Shown here: piece by piece, positions 31,545-41,146 of the stretch
How positions within the stretch are numbered: position 1 is the first letter of the stretch
Layout of the letters: every line of letters begins with the position of its first letter
NCBI RefSeq assembly: GCF_030758455.1
Contig: NZ_CP132353.1
Location: forward strand, 992,001-1,056,000
Source of the DNA: Erwinia pyri
GTDB lineage: Bacteria > Pseudomonadota > Gammaproteobacteria > Enterobacterales > Enterobacteriaceae
Direction of reading: 5' to 3'
Length of the DNA stretch: 64,000 nt
Position numbers and translations under genes: made by a program
Notes under the pieces: generated by a model
What the model saw: the letters and a program-made list of their open reading frames with translations, nothing else
The model's database searches: none
What the model was told of the DNA's origin: nothing

Positions 31545-32937
31545 GGCGAAAATCTTGAAGATGATTCTGAGTCAATCCATAGTAATCAACAAGTTGTTAT
31601 AGAGACAAAACCGGAGTTTGATTCAGATGGACGAGTTATGTGTGTGCCTAATGTATCTGGTAAGCCGTATCTTATCATTGACAGCCATCGGGATTCACCA
31701 GTTGGCTTTAGTGTTAAGGTAAGTGCGACTAAAAAGACATACATCATTCAGAGAAGAGTTTCTGGTGGTGACAGAAGCCCTTCAGAGGGCAAGGCACCTT
31801 CCCAAGCCATCTGATCTACAAGAGGTAATGTTTCGGATTTAGCTTCAATTGATTAAACTCGTGAGTTCGCCAGAACCTGTGCCCAATCGATGAGGTCAAC
31901 GAAAAGAAATCCAAATGTAGTTAAGCGAGAGGCTGATATCGCTGAGCTGACTCTCAGGGAGATTTTCGCTCAATACCGACAACATTTTCTTGGACGAAGC
32001 AAACCTGCAAAACCAAACTCAATCCTTGTGCTGAACAAAGCGAAACAAAAGCTCAAAGAATGGGAAAGTTATCGAGTTCGTGATCTGACAGAAAGCATCA
32101 TTCTCAAAAAGTTCGATGAGATGGCCTCAAAGACCAGAAAGACGGCCGGACAAACTTTTCGGTGGGCAAGTGTCGCTGTACAACATGCTATCGATGTAAA
32201 GGCAATGAATGCTCAGAGTCAGCAACGACTACCCGTTCTCCCTAAAATCCATTTACAGTCCTCAGGGTACAAAAGAAATACCGAAGTCGCTCTTAATTGG
32301 AAGAAAGCTATAAGTCAAAGGGTGTGAGAAATCCTCTTTCACCTAAAGATATATTGGGGAAGTTTCTCGATGTATTGCACAACAAAAGAAACTTCAATCG
32401 CCTTGGTTGCGATTATCTCCTGCTAACGGTGTTGCCAGGGGCGAGAAAGGAAGAAACGGCCTCCCTCTGCTGGAGAGAAGAGCTATCAGTAGAAGAAGCA
32501 AAGACTGCGAGCTATGTCGATTTGGCTAACAGGAAAATTTTCTTCTTTGATACCAAGAGCAGGACGAACCATGAGCTTCCCATCTGTGATGTGGTCAAAT
32601 GTTTGTTAGAGGACAGAAGAGATATCATTTTTGATAAGGAACAAAGGCTAGCTGTAGGAAATGGGTCTTTTCAACACGATCTTCACGAAGCCGAGCTGGA
32701 CATTACAATGACAGCAAGAGTCTTAAGAATTATCTCTGTGCAGAGGCTGGAATCGTAAAGTTGGGGATTCATGACTTGAGAAGAACCTTTGGCAGGATCG
32801 CTAAAGAGCTTGTTTCATAAGCAGTAGTTAAGAAGCTTTTAAACCATTGCAATATGACTGATCCAACAGAGAGGAATGCGGAACCGGATAAAACCGTGTT
32901 TATGAAGCACTTCAGCGGATTGAACTACAAATACTGA
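31545..32937 (+). pseudogene. Decayed tyrosine recombinase (phage-type integrase)
   Basis: Several frames together spell an integrase. The arm-binding domain is at 31.55-31.81 kb (GKPYLIIDSHRDSPVGF, then TKKTYIIQRRV). Core-binding and catalytic parts follow at 31.89-32.33 kb and 32.30-32.76 kb, where an Arg lies in LPGARKEETASLCW. The box II motif HDLRRTFGRIAKEL is near 32.77 kb, then an in-frame stop, and the tail NKTVFMKHFSG-like sequence ends at 32937. At least two frameshifts and two stops break the gene. It probably mobilised this or an earlier element at mutS and is now dead. Confidence 0.8.
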
Positions 32938-33072
32938 TGACTGCTCCAAAGTTATATAATAGTTTGTTTTCATCAGCTAAATATCCTCCAATAACTGACA
33001 ATTCTTGGTGGTCTTCGGGATTGGCGGAATGGTCATAGGTATTGCTTTTCCCTTTAAAATTAAAATTTATAA

Positions 33073-34038
33073 CTACTTATTCTTTTTCTTAAAGTAAATG
33101 TGAGCCATGTCACTCAAAAGGAAATTTATATAATTACCTTTATTGCTTTTAACAGGAGGGACTGTGCTAAAAATAAACATATTCAGTGGAATGGCTGGTT
33201 TGGATAAAGATAAATTATCTAAATTAATTCTCGACGTCCTTGTTAAGTTTGATTCATCATCAATTAAGCTGGCGGGAATGAAAAAAGTGGGTTTGCACTT
33301 TAATTCACCACAAACCATCTCGGAGTTAAATCTCACTTGATAAAAATCTTTTATTTTATTAAGCCAAGCCTTGCCATAATATATTTTAGGTTCGTCAGGG
33401 AGGAGGGAAATATCCTGCTTTGCTGATATAGGTATAAAAAGTTCCTTTATATGAATGCGTCCATCAACAGTTTCTACAAATCGCTCCTCTCCAGCCAAGA
33501 AAGCTTCTACCAAACCAGAGAGTCTCTTACGAGAATGTCTTTTGTGATCTGTATCCTCATCTAAGCTTTTTTGTTGGCTTCTTTTAGATGATGTGGAGTC
33601 CGATTTCTCATTCTCTTCATTATCATTTTTTAAAGTTTTTCGGCTAACTGACGAAATATCAAGTTCGATAATATCATCATTTATATACGAAAGAGCTTCG
33701 GGATCTTTCATTCCCTTTTTGCTTTTTCTTAGTTCTTGAACAATATTTTCCCCGATTGGGCATCCCTCACTATGTTCAGATACGAAAATAAAATAAGGGT
33801 CTCGTTTACGAAACGATTTAGGTTTATCTAAGTTTGCACATGTCACCTGAGCATCACACTTGGGATCTGGACATTTGAACATGTGCTTAGAGGTTATAAT
33901 CTTGTTGAACGCACGATCAGCATCATCTGCACTAACTAATTTACGTAACTCAATACTAAATGCCTCTTCCAGTTTCATGCGGCTTCTCAATTCCAATTTA
34001 TTCAATAAGTTAGTGGAATCAACAGACATCGACTCCAT
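33073..34038 (-). CDS. Uncharacterised protein with CoiA-like Cys cluster
   Basis: A 321-residue hydrophilic protein with start ATG 34038 after AGGA. Residues about 50-95 hold a possible zinc site, FKCPDPKCDAQVTCAN ... HSEGCPIG, with a DPYFIFVSEHSEGC arrangement reminiscent of the N-terminal segment of CoiA-like proteins. A highly charged Ser/Lys linker follows (about 130-170), then a beta-rich C-terminal half with no motif I recognise. It is transcribed divergently from hxsD. No membrane segment or signal peptide. Function unknown; a nucleic-acid-binding or defence role would fit the location but is not shown. Confidence 0.6.
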   Translation of the reverse strand: MESMSVDSTNLLNKLELRSRMKLEEAFSIELRKLVSADDADRAFNKIITSKHMFKCPDPKCDAQVTCANLDKPKSFRKRDPYFIFVSEHSEGCPIGENIVQELRKSKKGMKDPEALSYINDDIIELDISSVSRKTLKNDNEENEKSDSTSSKRSQQKSLDEDTDHKRHSRKRLSGLVEAFLAGEERFVETVDGRIHIKELFIPISAKQDISLLPDEPKIYYGKAWLNKIKDFYQVRFNSEMVCGELKCKPTFFIPASLIDDESNLTRTSRINLDNLSLSKPAIPLNMFIFSTVPPVKSNKGNYINFLLSDMAHIYFKKKNK

Positions 34039-34293
34039 GTAATCCTGTCATTAAAAAACTTTTATATAGTAAATTATCTTATGGATAATGGTAAAATTAA
34101 TTTACATTTTATTTCACAAGATCTACTATCTGGCTATAAGATTACTCTATAAGAAATTTTAAAAAATACCTTAAAAATCAGAAATTTAGTCTTAAATTTT
34201 TCTTTTTTTCTGTTTGTGTGATTTCAGTCGCTTTTTTTGAAGTTCAAGTTATGAGCTGAGTTGTATTTTTTCAATCCCATACGGGCTGTGTAA

Positions 34294-34566
34294 ATGACAA
34301 AAATCATAAGTAAAAACGAATATTCAGAATGGGTATTGCGGAGCAGCCTTTACTGGATGAGTGCTGTTGCTCGCTGGAAGCTGGATGAAGACGAGCAGAG
34401 CTGGGGCGTTTCGTTCGAACCATTCAATGATCAGGTTGAGTTCGAGTTTGAACGGCTGTTGAATGACTACAAACTCAGGCAGAAGCTCCAGACACATACC
34501 GGGCAGGTCAGGACTTCGATCATCGACAATGTTCTCAGGAGCATCGATTCGAGACTTGCCGAATGA
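34294..34566 (+). CDS. hxsD: His-Xaa-Ser system protein HxsD
   Basis: A 90-residue soluble protein, MTKIISKNEYSEWVLRSSLYWMSAVARWKLDEDE..., matching the small HxsD component in size and position at the head of the cluster. HxsD family members have no known biochemical role; they accompany the two radical SAM enzymes HxsB and HxsC and the repeat protein HxsA and may act as a carrier or recognition subunit. Its stop overlaps the hxsB start (ATGA), indicating translational coupling. The call depends mainly on context. Confidence 0.8.
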   Translation: MTKIISKNEYSEWVLRSSLYWMSAVARWKLDEDEQSWGVSFEPFNDQVEFEFERLLNDYKLRQKLQTHTGQVRTSIIDNVLRSIDSRLAE

Positions 34567-35957
34567 ATACGATGCCATTCAACTTTGATCACCTGAGCAA
34601 TGGCAAGGTCTTCATCAGCAACCTTGCTGGCTTTCACAGCTTCGTCGATAACGAAGAACTATATCTTCTTGCCGATAACAACTTTTCTTCAGAGCAAACC
34701 ATCTCACGACTACTTGAAAGCAGATTGTTCATTGCAGACGATGCTACTCAAGCAGTTTCAAAAGCCTCCCTGAGTTCTGCCTTTGCCAAACGACTGATGA
34801 ACGAACTGGCCGTCCGGCCTATCTTCATGATTGTGCCGACTCTCAGATGCGATCACACATGCAAGTATTGCCAGGTCAGCAGAGCATCGGTTACCGCTGA
34901 TGGATATGACCTCAACCCAGAACTGATAACGCAAATCGTCAGCACGATTAAGAAGCTGGGCACTCCGCCATACAAGGTTGAAGTGCAGGGGGGTGAACCG
35001 CTTCTCAGGTTCGATCTCGTCCAGGCAATTTATGAAGAGTGTGTGAGTTCTTTAGGTAGTGATGCTTTCGAAATGGTTATTGCCACGAGTCTCTCAATAC
35101 TCGATGAAAGCATCCTCTCTTGGGTTAAAGAACGGAATATCACCTTTTCTGTCTCTCTTGATGGTAATGAAGCCGTCCATAATAAAAACCGTATCCTCAC
35201 CGACTCTCAGGCTCACAACAAAGCCGTCACGGGCATTAGAAAAATCACAGAAGAGCTTGGAACAAACCGGGTAGCTACGGTAACCACAGTTACTAAGGAG
35301 CTGACAAAAGAGCCAGCTTCCATAGTGGATGCTCATCTGTCTCTTGGCCTAACCGACATGTTTATCAGGCCAGTAAGTCCTTATGGGTTTGCTCAGAAGC
35401 AGAGTTTCACTTTTTCAATGCCTGAATATTTTGAGTTTTATAAAAAGTTAATGCAGGAAGTGTTGCTTCAGAACCAGAAGGGCATACCTGTTGTTGAGCA
35501 TTCGGCTTCAATCCATCTAAAGCGAATTTTCAATCCGGGCTTCAGTGGTTATGCAGACTTGAAATCACCAAGCGGAGTAGTGCTGAACTGCATCCTGTTC
35601 AACTATGACGGCAAGGTCTACGGAAGCGACGAAAGCCGTATGCTCCAGAAAGTAAATCCCGAAGCAGATTTCAGTGCAGGAGAGTTTGCTTCACTGTCAT
35701 TCAGTAGCAACGAATACTATCGTTCAGCTCTCTCATCATCATTCAACTTTGCCATGCCCGGTTGTGATACCTGTGCTTACCAACCTTTCTGTGGAGCAGA
35801 TCCTTGCCAGAACATCAGTGTTCATGGCGAGCCTGTTGGTGACAAGAGTCGGTCAACCTTCTGCCAGTATCACAAAGGGATGTTCCGCTTCCTGCTGAAT
35901 GAAATCTCTCAGGATGGACCAATGGCTGAGATGCTCAAAAGGTGGGCTTATGTCTGA
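34563..35957 (+). CDS. hxsB: His-Xaa-Ser system radical SAM maturase HxsB
   Basis: A 464-residue radical SAM protein. The cluster motif CDHTCKYC has Cys at 96, 100 and 103; VEVQGGEPLLRFD is the SAM-binding GGE. The C-terminal region, with CDTCAYQPFCGADPCQ, is a SPASM-type auxiliary cluster domain found in peptide-modifying enzymes. HxsB with HxsC is expected to modify residues of the HxsA repeat peptide. It overlaps hxsD by 4 bases and hxsC by 8. Codon use is more GC-rich than in the flanking genes. Confidence 0.9.
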   Translation: MNTMPFNFDHLSNGKVFISNLAGFHSFVDNEELYLLADNNFSSEQTISRLLESRLFIADDATQAVSKASLSSAFAKRLMNELAVRPIFMIVPTLRCDHTCKYCQVSRASVTADGYDLNPELITQIVSTIKKLGTPPYKVEVQGGEPLLRFDLVQAIYEECVSSLGSDAFEMVIATSLSILDESILSWVKERNITFSVSLDGNEAVHNKNRILTDSQAHNKAVTGIRKITEELGTNRVATVTTVTKELTKEPASIVDAHLSLGLTDMFIRPVSPYGFAQKQSFTFSMPEYFEFYKKLMQEVLLQNQKGIPVVEHSASIHLKRIFNPGFSGYADLKSPSGVVLNCILFNYDGKVYGSDESRMLQKVNPEADFSAGEFASLSFSSNEYYRSALSSSFNFAMPGCDTCAYQPFCGADPCQNISVHGEPVGDKSRSTFCQYHKGMFRFLLNEISQDGPMAEMLKRWAYV

Positions 35958-37062
35958 GGTGCTGAGGAACGATATTTTCCGGTTTTCATCAGACTTACCA
36001 GTTCAGCAAGGCTTCTATTGTCTGTGTAAAACCAAACCCGAGAATCCTCAATTTTATCTGCCAAATTTGCTTGTAACTGCGACACAACTCAATTCCAGAC
36101 TGCCTGCATATTTTGCAGACTCGATTGTGAGCCAGGAACTTTTCGATTCCATAGAAGATGGTGACATTGGGATCGTCAACAACGGCAACATGCTCCGGGT
36201 GATACTGTCCCGTAGAGCAAACCACAACACTGTCCTTGTCACCGAAAGGTGCAACAACAGTTGCCTGTTTTGTTCTCAGCCTCCCAAAACAGGCAACGAT
36301 GACTGGCTTCTCAACCAGTCAGCTCTCGCTATCGCTTCCTTCTCTTTGAATGGAGTAGTGGGAGTGAGCGGGGGAGAGCCTTTGCTCTATGGCGAAGACT
36401 TCCTGCATTTTCTGGACTTCATAATCGAAAATTCCCCTGACACAGCACTGCATGTTCTTACCAACGGACGGAAGTTTGCGGATGTCAGCTTTACCAAGCA
36501 GATGAAAGAAAGAAGCGAGAAGATCAAAATCACGTTTGGGATACCGCTTTATTCCTCAAGAGCATCAGTGCACGACTACCTGGTCGGAAGCGAGGGAGCG
36601 TTTGATGAAACAGTCAGGGGAATGATTAATGCCGGTAACTCAGGGATCAACATAGAACTGAGAGTTATCCCTACTCAGGCGAACTACACAGAGCTTGATG
36701 ACATTGTAGAGTTTGTTGGCCGTGTGTTCTCGAACATTAACCAAATTTCTCTGATGGGACTGGAGTCGATTGGATGGGCCCGTAAGAACTGGTCATCAAT
36801 CTTCATAGAGCACGACAACTACAGCGAACAAATCCTTTCGGCTGTAGACACTGCACACAGGTCAGGTATCCCCCTTACCATCTTCAATTATCCACTATGC
36901 CACCTTCCTGAAAGGGCATGGAATTTTGCAACTCAGTCGATCTCTGACTGGAAAAATTACTATCCAAAAGAATGTGATGAATGCACTCAGAAGTCTTCCT
37001 GTGCTGGTTATTTCAGTTCATCAAAAGGCCGTTTTCATCAACCTCCGAGACCAATAATATGA
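35950..37062 (+). CDS. hxsC: His-Xaa-Ser system radical SAM maturase HxsC
   Basis: A 370-residue second radical SAM enzyme, starting MSEVLRNDIFRF at the ATG that overlaps the end of hxsB. CNNSCLFC places the cluster Cys at 101, 105 and 108, and VVGVSGGEPLLYGED is the SAM-binding motif. The C-terminus KECDECTQKSSCAGYFSSSKGRFH contains further Cys that could bind an auxiliary cluster. The two different radical SAM proteins in tandem define the His-Xaa-Ser system. The stop overlaps the hxsA start by four bases. Confidence 0.9.
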   Translation: MSEVLRNDIFRFSSDLPVQQGFYCLCKTKPENPQFYLPNLLVTATQLNSRLPAYFADSIVSQELFDSIEDGDIGIVNNGNMLRVILSRRANHNTVLVTERCNNSCLFCSQPPKTGNDDWLLNQSALAIASFSLNGVVGVSGGEPLLYGEDFLHFLDFIIENSPDTALHVLTNGRKFADVSFTKQMKERSEKIKITFGIPLYSSRASVHDYLVGSEGAFDETVRGMINAGNSGINIELRVIPTQANYTELDDIVEFVGRVFSNINQISLMGLESIGWARKNWSSIFIEHDNYSEQILSAVDTAHRSGIPLTIFNYPLCHLPERAWNFATQSISDWKNYYPKECDECTQKSSCAGYFSSSKGRFHQPPRPII

Positions 37063-37691
37063 AAAAGTTTAATTTCGCGGCTCTGCTTCCTGGTTTTTTG
37101 GCTCTTAATAACTCTGTCTGGGCAAGTGATTCATCTACTGGTGCCAGTGACTTACCTGGTATGACTTTGAACGAACAGGATTTGGTGATAGCTCCGCTCA
37201 ACACCGAAGTGCCGTTCTACATTGCAGGACACAGAAGTCACAGTTCTCACCGTAGCCACAGCTCACACCGTTCCTCATCAGGCGGTGGCTACTATGGCGG
37301 AAGCACTCCTTACTACCCCAAGACATACAGCTCGCCAAGCACCTCAGACTCATCCAGTTCAGGAACTCGTTCGTCCTCGTCCTCCTCTGTCCGTTCACTT
37401 CGCTCTAATGACACAGATAGCACAACCACAACAAACTCAGCAGGAACCACAGGTGCCAATCGATCGAGTAGCGGGCTAACTTCGGATACTGAAAAACGTA
37501 AGCGGTTAATCATGCGAGTGCAGTTCGCCTTACTCGATAAAGGTTTCTACAACGGTAATATTGACGGAAGTATGGGACCTGCGACAAGGACAGCAATCAA
37601 GAATTATAGAGTTGCAAATGGACTACCTATACCGGTAAGGGAAACCTTGGATACACAGTTGTTAAATTCATTAAGTATTTTAGCTCGCTGA
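37059..37691 (+). CDS. hxsA: His-Xaa-Ser repeat protein HxsA with peptidoglycan-binding domain
   Basis: A 210-residue exported protein. The signal peptide MKKFNFAALLPGFLALNNSVWA is followed by five tandem His-Xaa-Ser units at residues 58-72 (HRS-HSS-HRS-HSS-HRS), a Gly/Tyr then Ser/Thr-rich linker, and a C-terminal PG_binding_1 domain (VQFALLDKGFYNGNIDGSMGPATRTAIKNYR). This is the presumed substrate of HxsB and HxsC; the repeats would be the modified part and the C-terminal domain would anchor it to the cell wall. The mature function is unknown. The start at 37059 couples it to hxsC; an earlier ATG (36981) lies inside hxsC. Confidence 0.92.
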   Translation: MKKFNFAALLPGFLALNNSVWASDSSTGASDLPGMTLNEQDLVIAPLNTEVPFYIAGHRSHSSHRSHSSHRSSSGGGYYGGSTPYYPKTYSSPSTSDSSSSGTRSSSSSSVRSLRSNDTDSTTTTNSAGTTGANRSSSGLTSDTEKRKRLIMRVQFALLDKGFYNGNIDGSMGPATRTAIKNYRVANGLPIPVRETLDTQLLNSLSILAR

Positions 37692-37755
37692 AAGAAGATA
37701 GTTACGTTTGACAGTTTTGATATCAATATCATTTTATACTAAAAGGAGTTTAATT

Positions 37756-39951
37756 ATGAGTCAGTTAGAAATTAGAGGTGTAAGAAGCTATTGCAAAGAT
37801 AGCAGTGTTTTCGTTGACCTCAGTAAAAAAATAAACCTTATATACGGACAGAATGGAAGTGGAAAGTCCACAATATCAGGATACTTTTATAAACCTACGG
37901 AAACTGCATATAACCATTGTCGCCTCATTGGACAGGATGATTACAGATATATTGTTTACAACAGTCAATTCATCGAGGATTCATTCTATAATGAATCTGA
38001 GCAACCTGGCATTTTTACTTTAAGCCAAGAAAACAAAGATATAATGGAGGCTATAAATGATAATGAAGCAAAGTTGATTAAATTAAAGAAATTCCTTGCT
38101 CAGAAAGATGTTGTTCTAGAAAAAAAAGATGAAATGATCCTGAAGGTAATTGAAAGTTGTCAGAATAATATATGGAATAAAGCTTCACACATTCGAAAGA
38201 AAGATGGGGGTTTAGGAGAGTTAATGGCTGGGTATTTACAAAAATCTAGCTTTTTTCATAAAATAAATGGTCAAATCGACATGGAAGAACTAAACACTGA
38301 TGAGATTATAAATGAATATAACATCCTTAAAACCAACAGAAATACAAAATATTCACTTTTAGAAGTGCCGAGTCCTCCATTTATTTCAGAAGCTGACTTA
38401 GAATTACTTTCCGTATCACTTTTACCATCTGGTAATAGCTATCTGTCGTTGCTGATTGAAGAAATGGGAAATTCTGATTGGGTTCGAGCTGGACTAAACT
38501 ACACACACGAAAAAAAATGCCCATTCTGTCAGGAAGACACAATTAATGAAAGTTTCAAAGATGAAATAAAAAATATTTTCGATGACACTTATAATGAAAA
38601 AAGCGCTGCCTTAAAAATCCTGCTATCTCGGTTTAATAAAGAATGTGACGATTTTGTTGATAATGTAAAATCAACAATCGCTTCTAATAATTTCATAATA
38701 GATAAAGTTGAAATAAATGAGCTATTAGACCAGGTTTGCCTATACTTTAATGCAAACTTAGGTCTCATTAAAGAAAAAGTCGAAAAACCTTCGCTAAGTA
38801 TAAACGCTATAGTAGAAAGCTCTAGTATTAATTTGTTGCTTGAAAAAGTGGAAAGATATAATGGCGAAATTAAGCAGATTAATATGAAGGTAGATAGTTA
38901 TGACACTAGTATTGCCGAGATCAAAGAACGCCTATGGAAGTCATTAAGATATCAATGTAATGATCTAATTTTGACGAAAGATGAACAGTTAACGGAGCTA
39001 TACAGTGAAAAAGAAGCCGAGATAAATAATAAAAATAAAATCTATAAAGAAATAACATCATTAAATGAAAATATTAGCACACTTCGGAGGCAGGTTTCTA
39101 ATATTGATGAAACAATTAAAAAAATAAATAGAACATTATCCTCTTTAGGTATCTCGCATTTCAAAATTAAGAAAAGCGAGGAGAAAAATTTCTTCCAGAT
39201 ATGTCGTGAGAGTGGTTCAATAGGTGATATTTACAAAACTCTTAGTGAGGGTGAAAAAACGCTTATAACATTTTTATATTTTTTAGAACTATGTAATGGC
39301 AGATTAGATAACGCAAATGAAAATAATAATGAAAAACTAATTGTAATTGATGATCCGATCTCAAGTTTGTCCCATGACTATATTTATGAAGTTGCATCTT
39401 TAATTCATCATAGAATTATTAAGAATAGCGATGCAGCAAAGCTCGTAGTTCTGACGCATAACCTTTTTTTCTTCCAAGAATTGATAAAATTGGCACCACT
39501 TAAAACAGATGCATTTATCAAAAAATATCAATTACATAGAGTTATAAAAGATAAATATAGTAATGTATTAAAAATTGAACGTGATGCTATAAAAAATGAA
39601 TATGAAGCACTTTGGATGGTGTTAAAAGATGTCAAGAAAGGGCTGATAAGTTCAGTTATACTACCCAATGTAATGAGAAATATTTTAGAATATTATTTCT
39701 CATTTTCATGTAAAATGGAAAGGTTAAGTGAAGAGCTTGATAAGTTAGTTGATACTGAAATCGATATGAACTATAAAACTTTTTATCGTTATATAAATAG
39801 AGGATCTCATTCAGACTCGATCAACATCAGTAACTTAGGTCAAATATCATCAAAAAAATACTTAGAGATGTTTGAAGAAATATTCAAGAAAACTAATGAT
39901 GACCAGCATTTCAATAAAATGTTAGGTGTTAACGAGGAGGAAGTGGTCTAA
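37756..39951 (+). CDS. AAA_13-type SMC-like ATPase with zinc hook (candidate defence protein)
   Basis: The 731-residue product starts at ATG 37756 after GGAG. Walker A GQNGSGKST is at residues 31-39, a long coiled coil is interrupted by CPFC (255-258) as in Rad50-like zinc hooks, the ABC signature is LSEGEKT near 496, Walker B is KLIVIDDPISS near 530, and the switch His is in VVLTHN near 565. The C-terminal 160 residues include NVMRNILEYYF and a conserved-looking INRGSHSDS. The ABC ATPase plus zinc hook layout is shared with RloC-type anticodon nucleases and other AAA_13 antiphage ATPases. I cannot confirm the RloC nuclease triad, so nuclease activity is open. It lies 65 bases after hxsA and is very AT-rich. 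Confidence 0.72.
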   Translation: MSQLEIRGVRSYCKDSSVFVDLSKKINLIYGQNGSGKSTISGYFYKPTETAYNHCRLIGQDDYRYIVYNSQFIEDSFYNESEQPGIFTLSQENKDIMEAINDNEAKLIKLKKFLAQKDVVLEKKDEMILKVIESCQNNIWNKASHIRKKDGGLGELMAGYLQKSSFFHKINGQIDMEELNTDEIINEYNILKTNRNTKYSLLEVPSPPFISEADLELLSVSLLPSGNSYLSLLIEEMGNSDWVRAGLNYTHEKKCPFCQEDTINESFKDEIKNIFDDTYNEKSAALKILLSRFNKECDDFVDNVKSTIASNNFIIDKVEINELLDQVCLYFNANLGLIKEKVEKPSLSINAIVESSSINLLLEKVERYNGEIKQINMKVDSYDTSIAEIKERLWKSLRYQCNDLILTKDEQLTELYSEKEAEINNKNKIYKEITSLNENISTLRRQVSNIDETIKKINRTLSSLGISHFKIKKSEEKNFFQICRESGSIGDIYKTLSEGEKTLITFLYFLELCNGRLDNANENNNEKLIVIDDPISSLSHDYIYEVASLIHHRIIKNSDAAKLVVLTHNLFFFQELIKLAPLKTDAFIKKYQLHRVIKDKYSNVLKIERDAIKNEYEALWMVLKDVKKGLISSVILPNVMRNILEYYFSFSCKMERLSEELDKLVDTEIDMNYKTFYRYINRGSHSDSINISNLGQISSKKYLEMFEEIFKKTNDDQHFNKMLGVNEEEVV

Positions 39952-40265
39952 AATCTTAAGGTTACCACCGAGGCACCATCAATCATTAACGATTAGGTAG
40001 GGAACGGAGGTGCTGACACACCGTTTCCCACCGTCCAAACCGAAAACGTTGATACTGGCACACCAGCACACATTTATTGTTCATGGCTTTTACTCAATCT
40101 TATCTCAGTCAGCTACTGATAGCCTTTACACCCATGTGCAAAGCTAGCAACGATGGGATTTGGCAGGAAAGAGTGCCTCAGTGGTAATAAAGCATTTTAA
40201 GTAAAAATTGTATGAATGCAAGCATTTTATTCCAAAATTGAGGAAGTGTAGTCTCATAAAGCTCT
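39952..40265. other. Gap between convergent ATPase and ParB-like genes
   Basis: This 314-base stretch has no credible gene. Its first part is locally more GC-rich than the genes around it and ends in AT-rich sequence. No clear terminator hairpin was identified. Confidence 0.4.
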
Positions 40266-41138
40266 TTAAGTAAGTTTATCTATATCAGAGATATTTGTTA
40301 GTTCGTTCAGGTAATCTTTTTTATTCCTCAAAAGCCAATGAAACACTTTTGGGTTCTCAAGCAGTTTCTTTATGTGGGAAATAATAATTGTGAGTTTTAA
40401 GCTGTTGGAACCGTATGTGTCTTTAATTTTTTGAGTATCAAAATGGACTTGAGCCATTTCCTTTTCCAGTCTTTCTATCGCTTTCCTATTGGCAAGTTTT
40501 GAGTCTGATTTCTTTTTAGGTTGTTCAATGAGAAACTCTGAAGAAGAGCTTTGATATAGAGACTCCGAAAATAGTATTGAGTAGTTTTCAAACTTTACCA
40601 TCAAGTTCGCACACTCTATTTGTCTCAAAGGAACCATTTTCTTTAAGGTTCTAAACGTATTGATTGGGATATCTTTATCATTGAACAATTCTATCACTTC
40701 TGGGCAGATGCCTTTTAAAACTGATAGATTAGATTTCAGAGACTCAGCACTGATATTCAATGCGGTGCAAAGCATTTCAACAGGAACGCCTACTCTTACA
40801 GCTTCTTTTAGCATTCGTTGGATCTGTATAATTGTTATTCGGTTAACTTTTTTATTTGGTGTGTAAGTGTCGTATGTGGTCGAAATAAGGCAATTTACTT
40901 TATCCTCACCTAAGTCTTTAAGGGCCTCAACTCTAAGATGGCCATCGAGAATTTTCACAGAGTTATCTGTTTGATCAATGAAGACAAGTATTGGTTCTAC
41001 TAATCCAATGGCTAATATGGTGCTTTTTATTTGTGTGTATTTTTTACTGATTTGAAAATTCGTAGGAAGTTTTTTTGTGTAAGTCAGATTAGTAAGTTTG
41101 AAACTAACTGATTTGTCATTGAAGCAATATTTGATCAT
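40266..41138 (-). CDS. ParB/RepB-like protein 2
   Basis: A 290-residue protein starting MIKYCFNDKSVSF at ATG 41138, six bases after GAGG. An N-terminal ParB-like nuclease-fold segment is seen (KSTILAIGLVEPILVFIDQ ... VKILDGHLRVEALKDLG), with GHLR in place of the usual GERR. A central helical region and a RepB-C-terminal-like tail follow (ALNISAESLKSNLSVLKGICPEVIELFNDKDIPINTFRTLKKM). No ParA is encoded nearby, so plasmid segregation is unlikely. It is the last gene of the recombinase - ParB1 - ParB2 operon and probably assists DNA handling by the recombinase. Confidence 0.78.
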   Translation of the reverse strand: MIKYCFNDKSVSFKLTNLTYTKKLPTNFQISKKYTQIKSTILAIGLVEPILVFIDQTDNSVKILDGHLRVEALKDLGEDKVNCLISTTYDTYTPNKKVNRITIIQIQRMLKEAVRVGVPVEMLCTALNISAESLKSNLSVLKGICPEVIELFNDKDIPINTFRTLKKMVPLRQIECANLMVKFENYSILFSESLYQSSSSEFLIEQPKKKSDSKLANRKAIERLEKEMAQVHFDTQKIKDTYGSNSLKLTIIISHIKKLLENPKVFHWLLRNKKDYLNELTNISDIDKLT

Positions 41139-41146
41139 TTTACACC

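Noticed and set aside
32505..32687. Possible tRNA genes or other structural RNA in the island
   Set aside because: No cloverleaf, CCA end or tRNA-like T-loop was found near either attachment site; the target is the mutS coding sequence.
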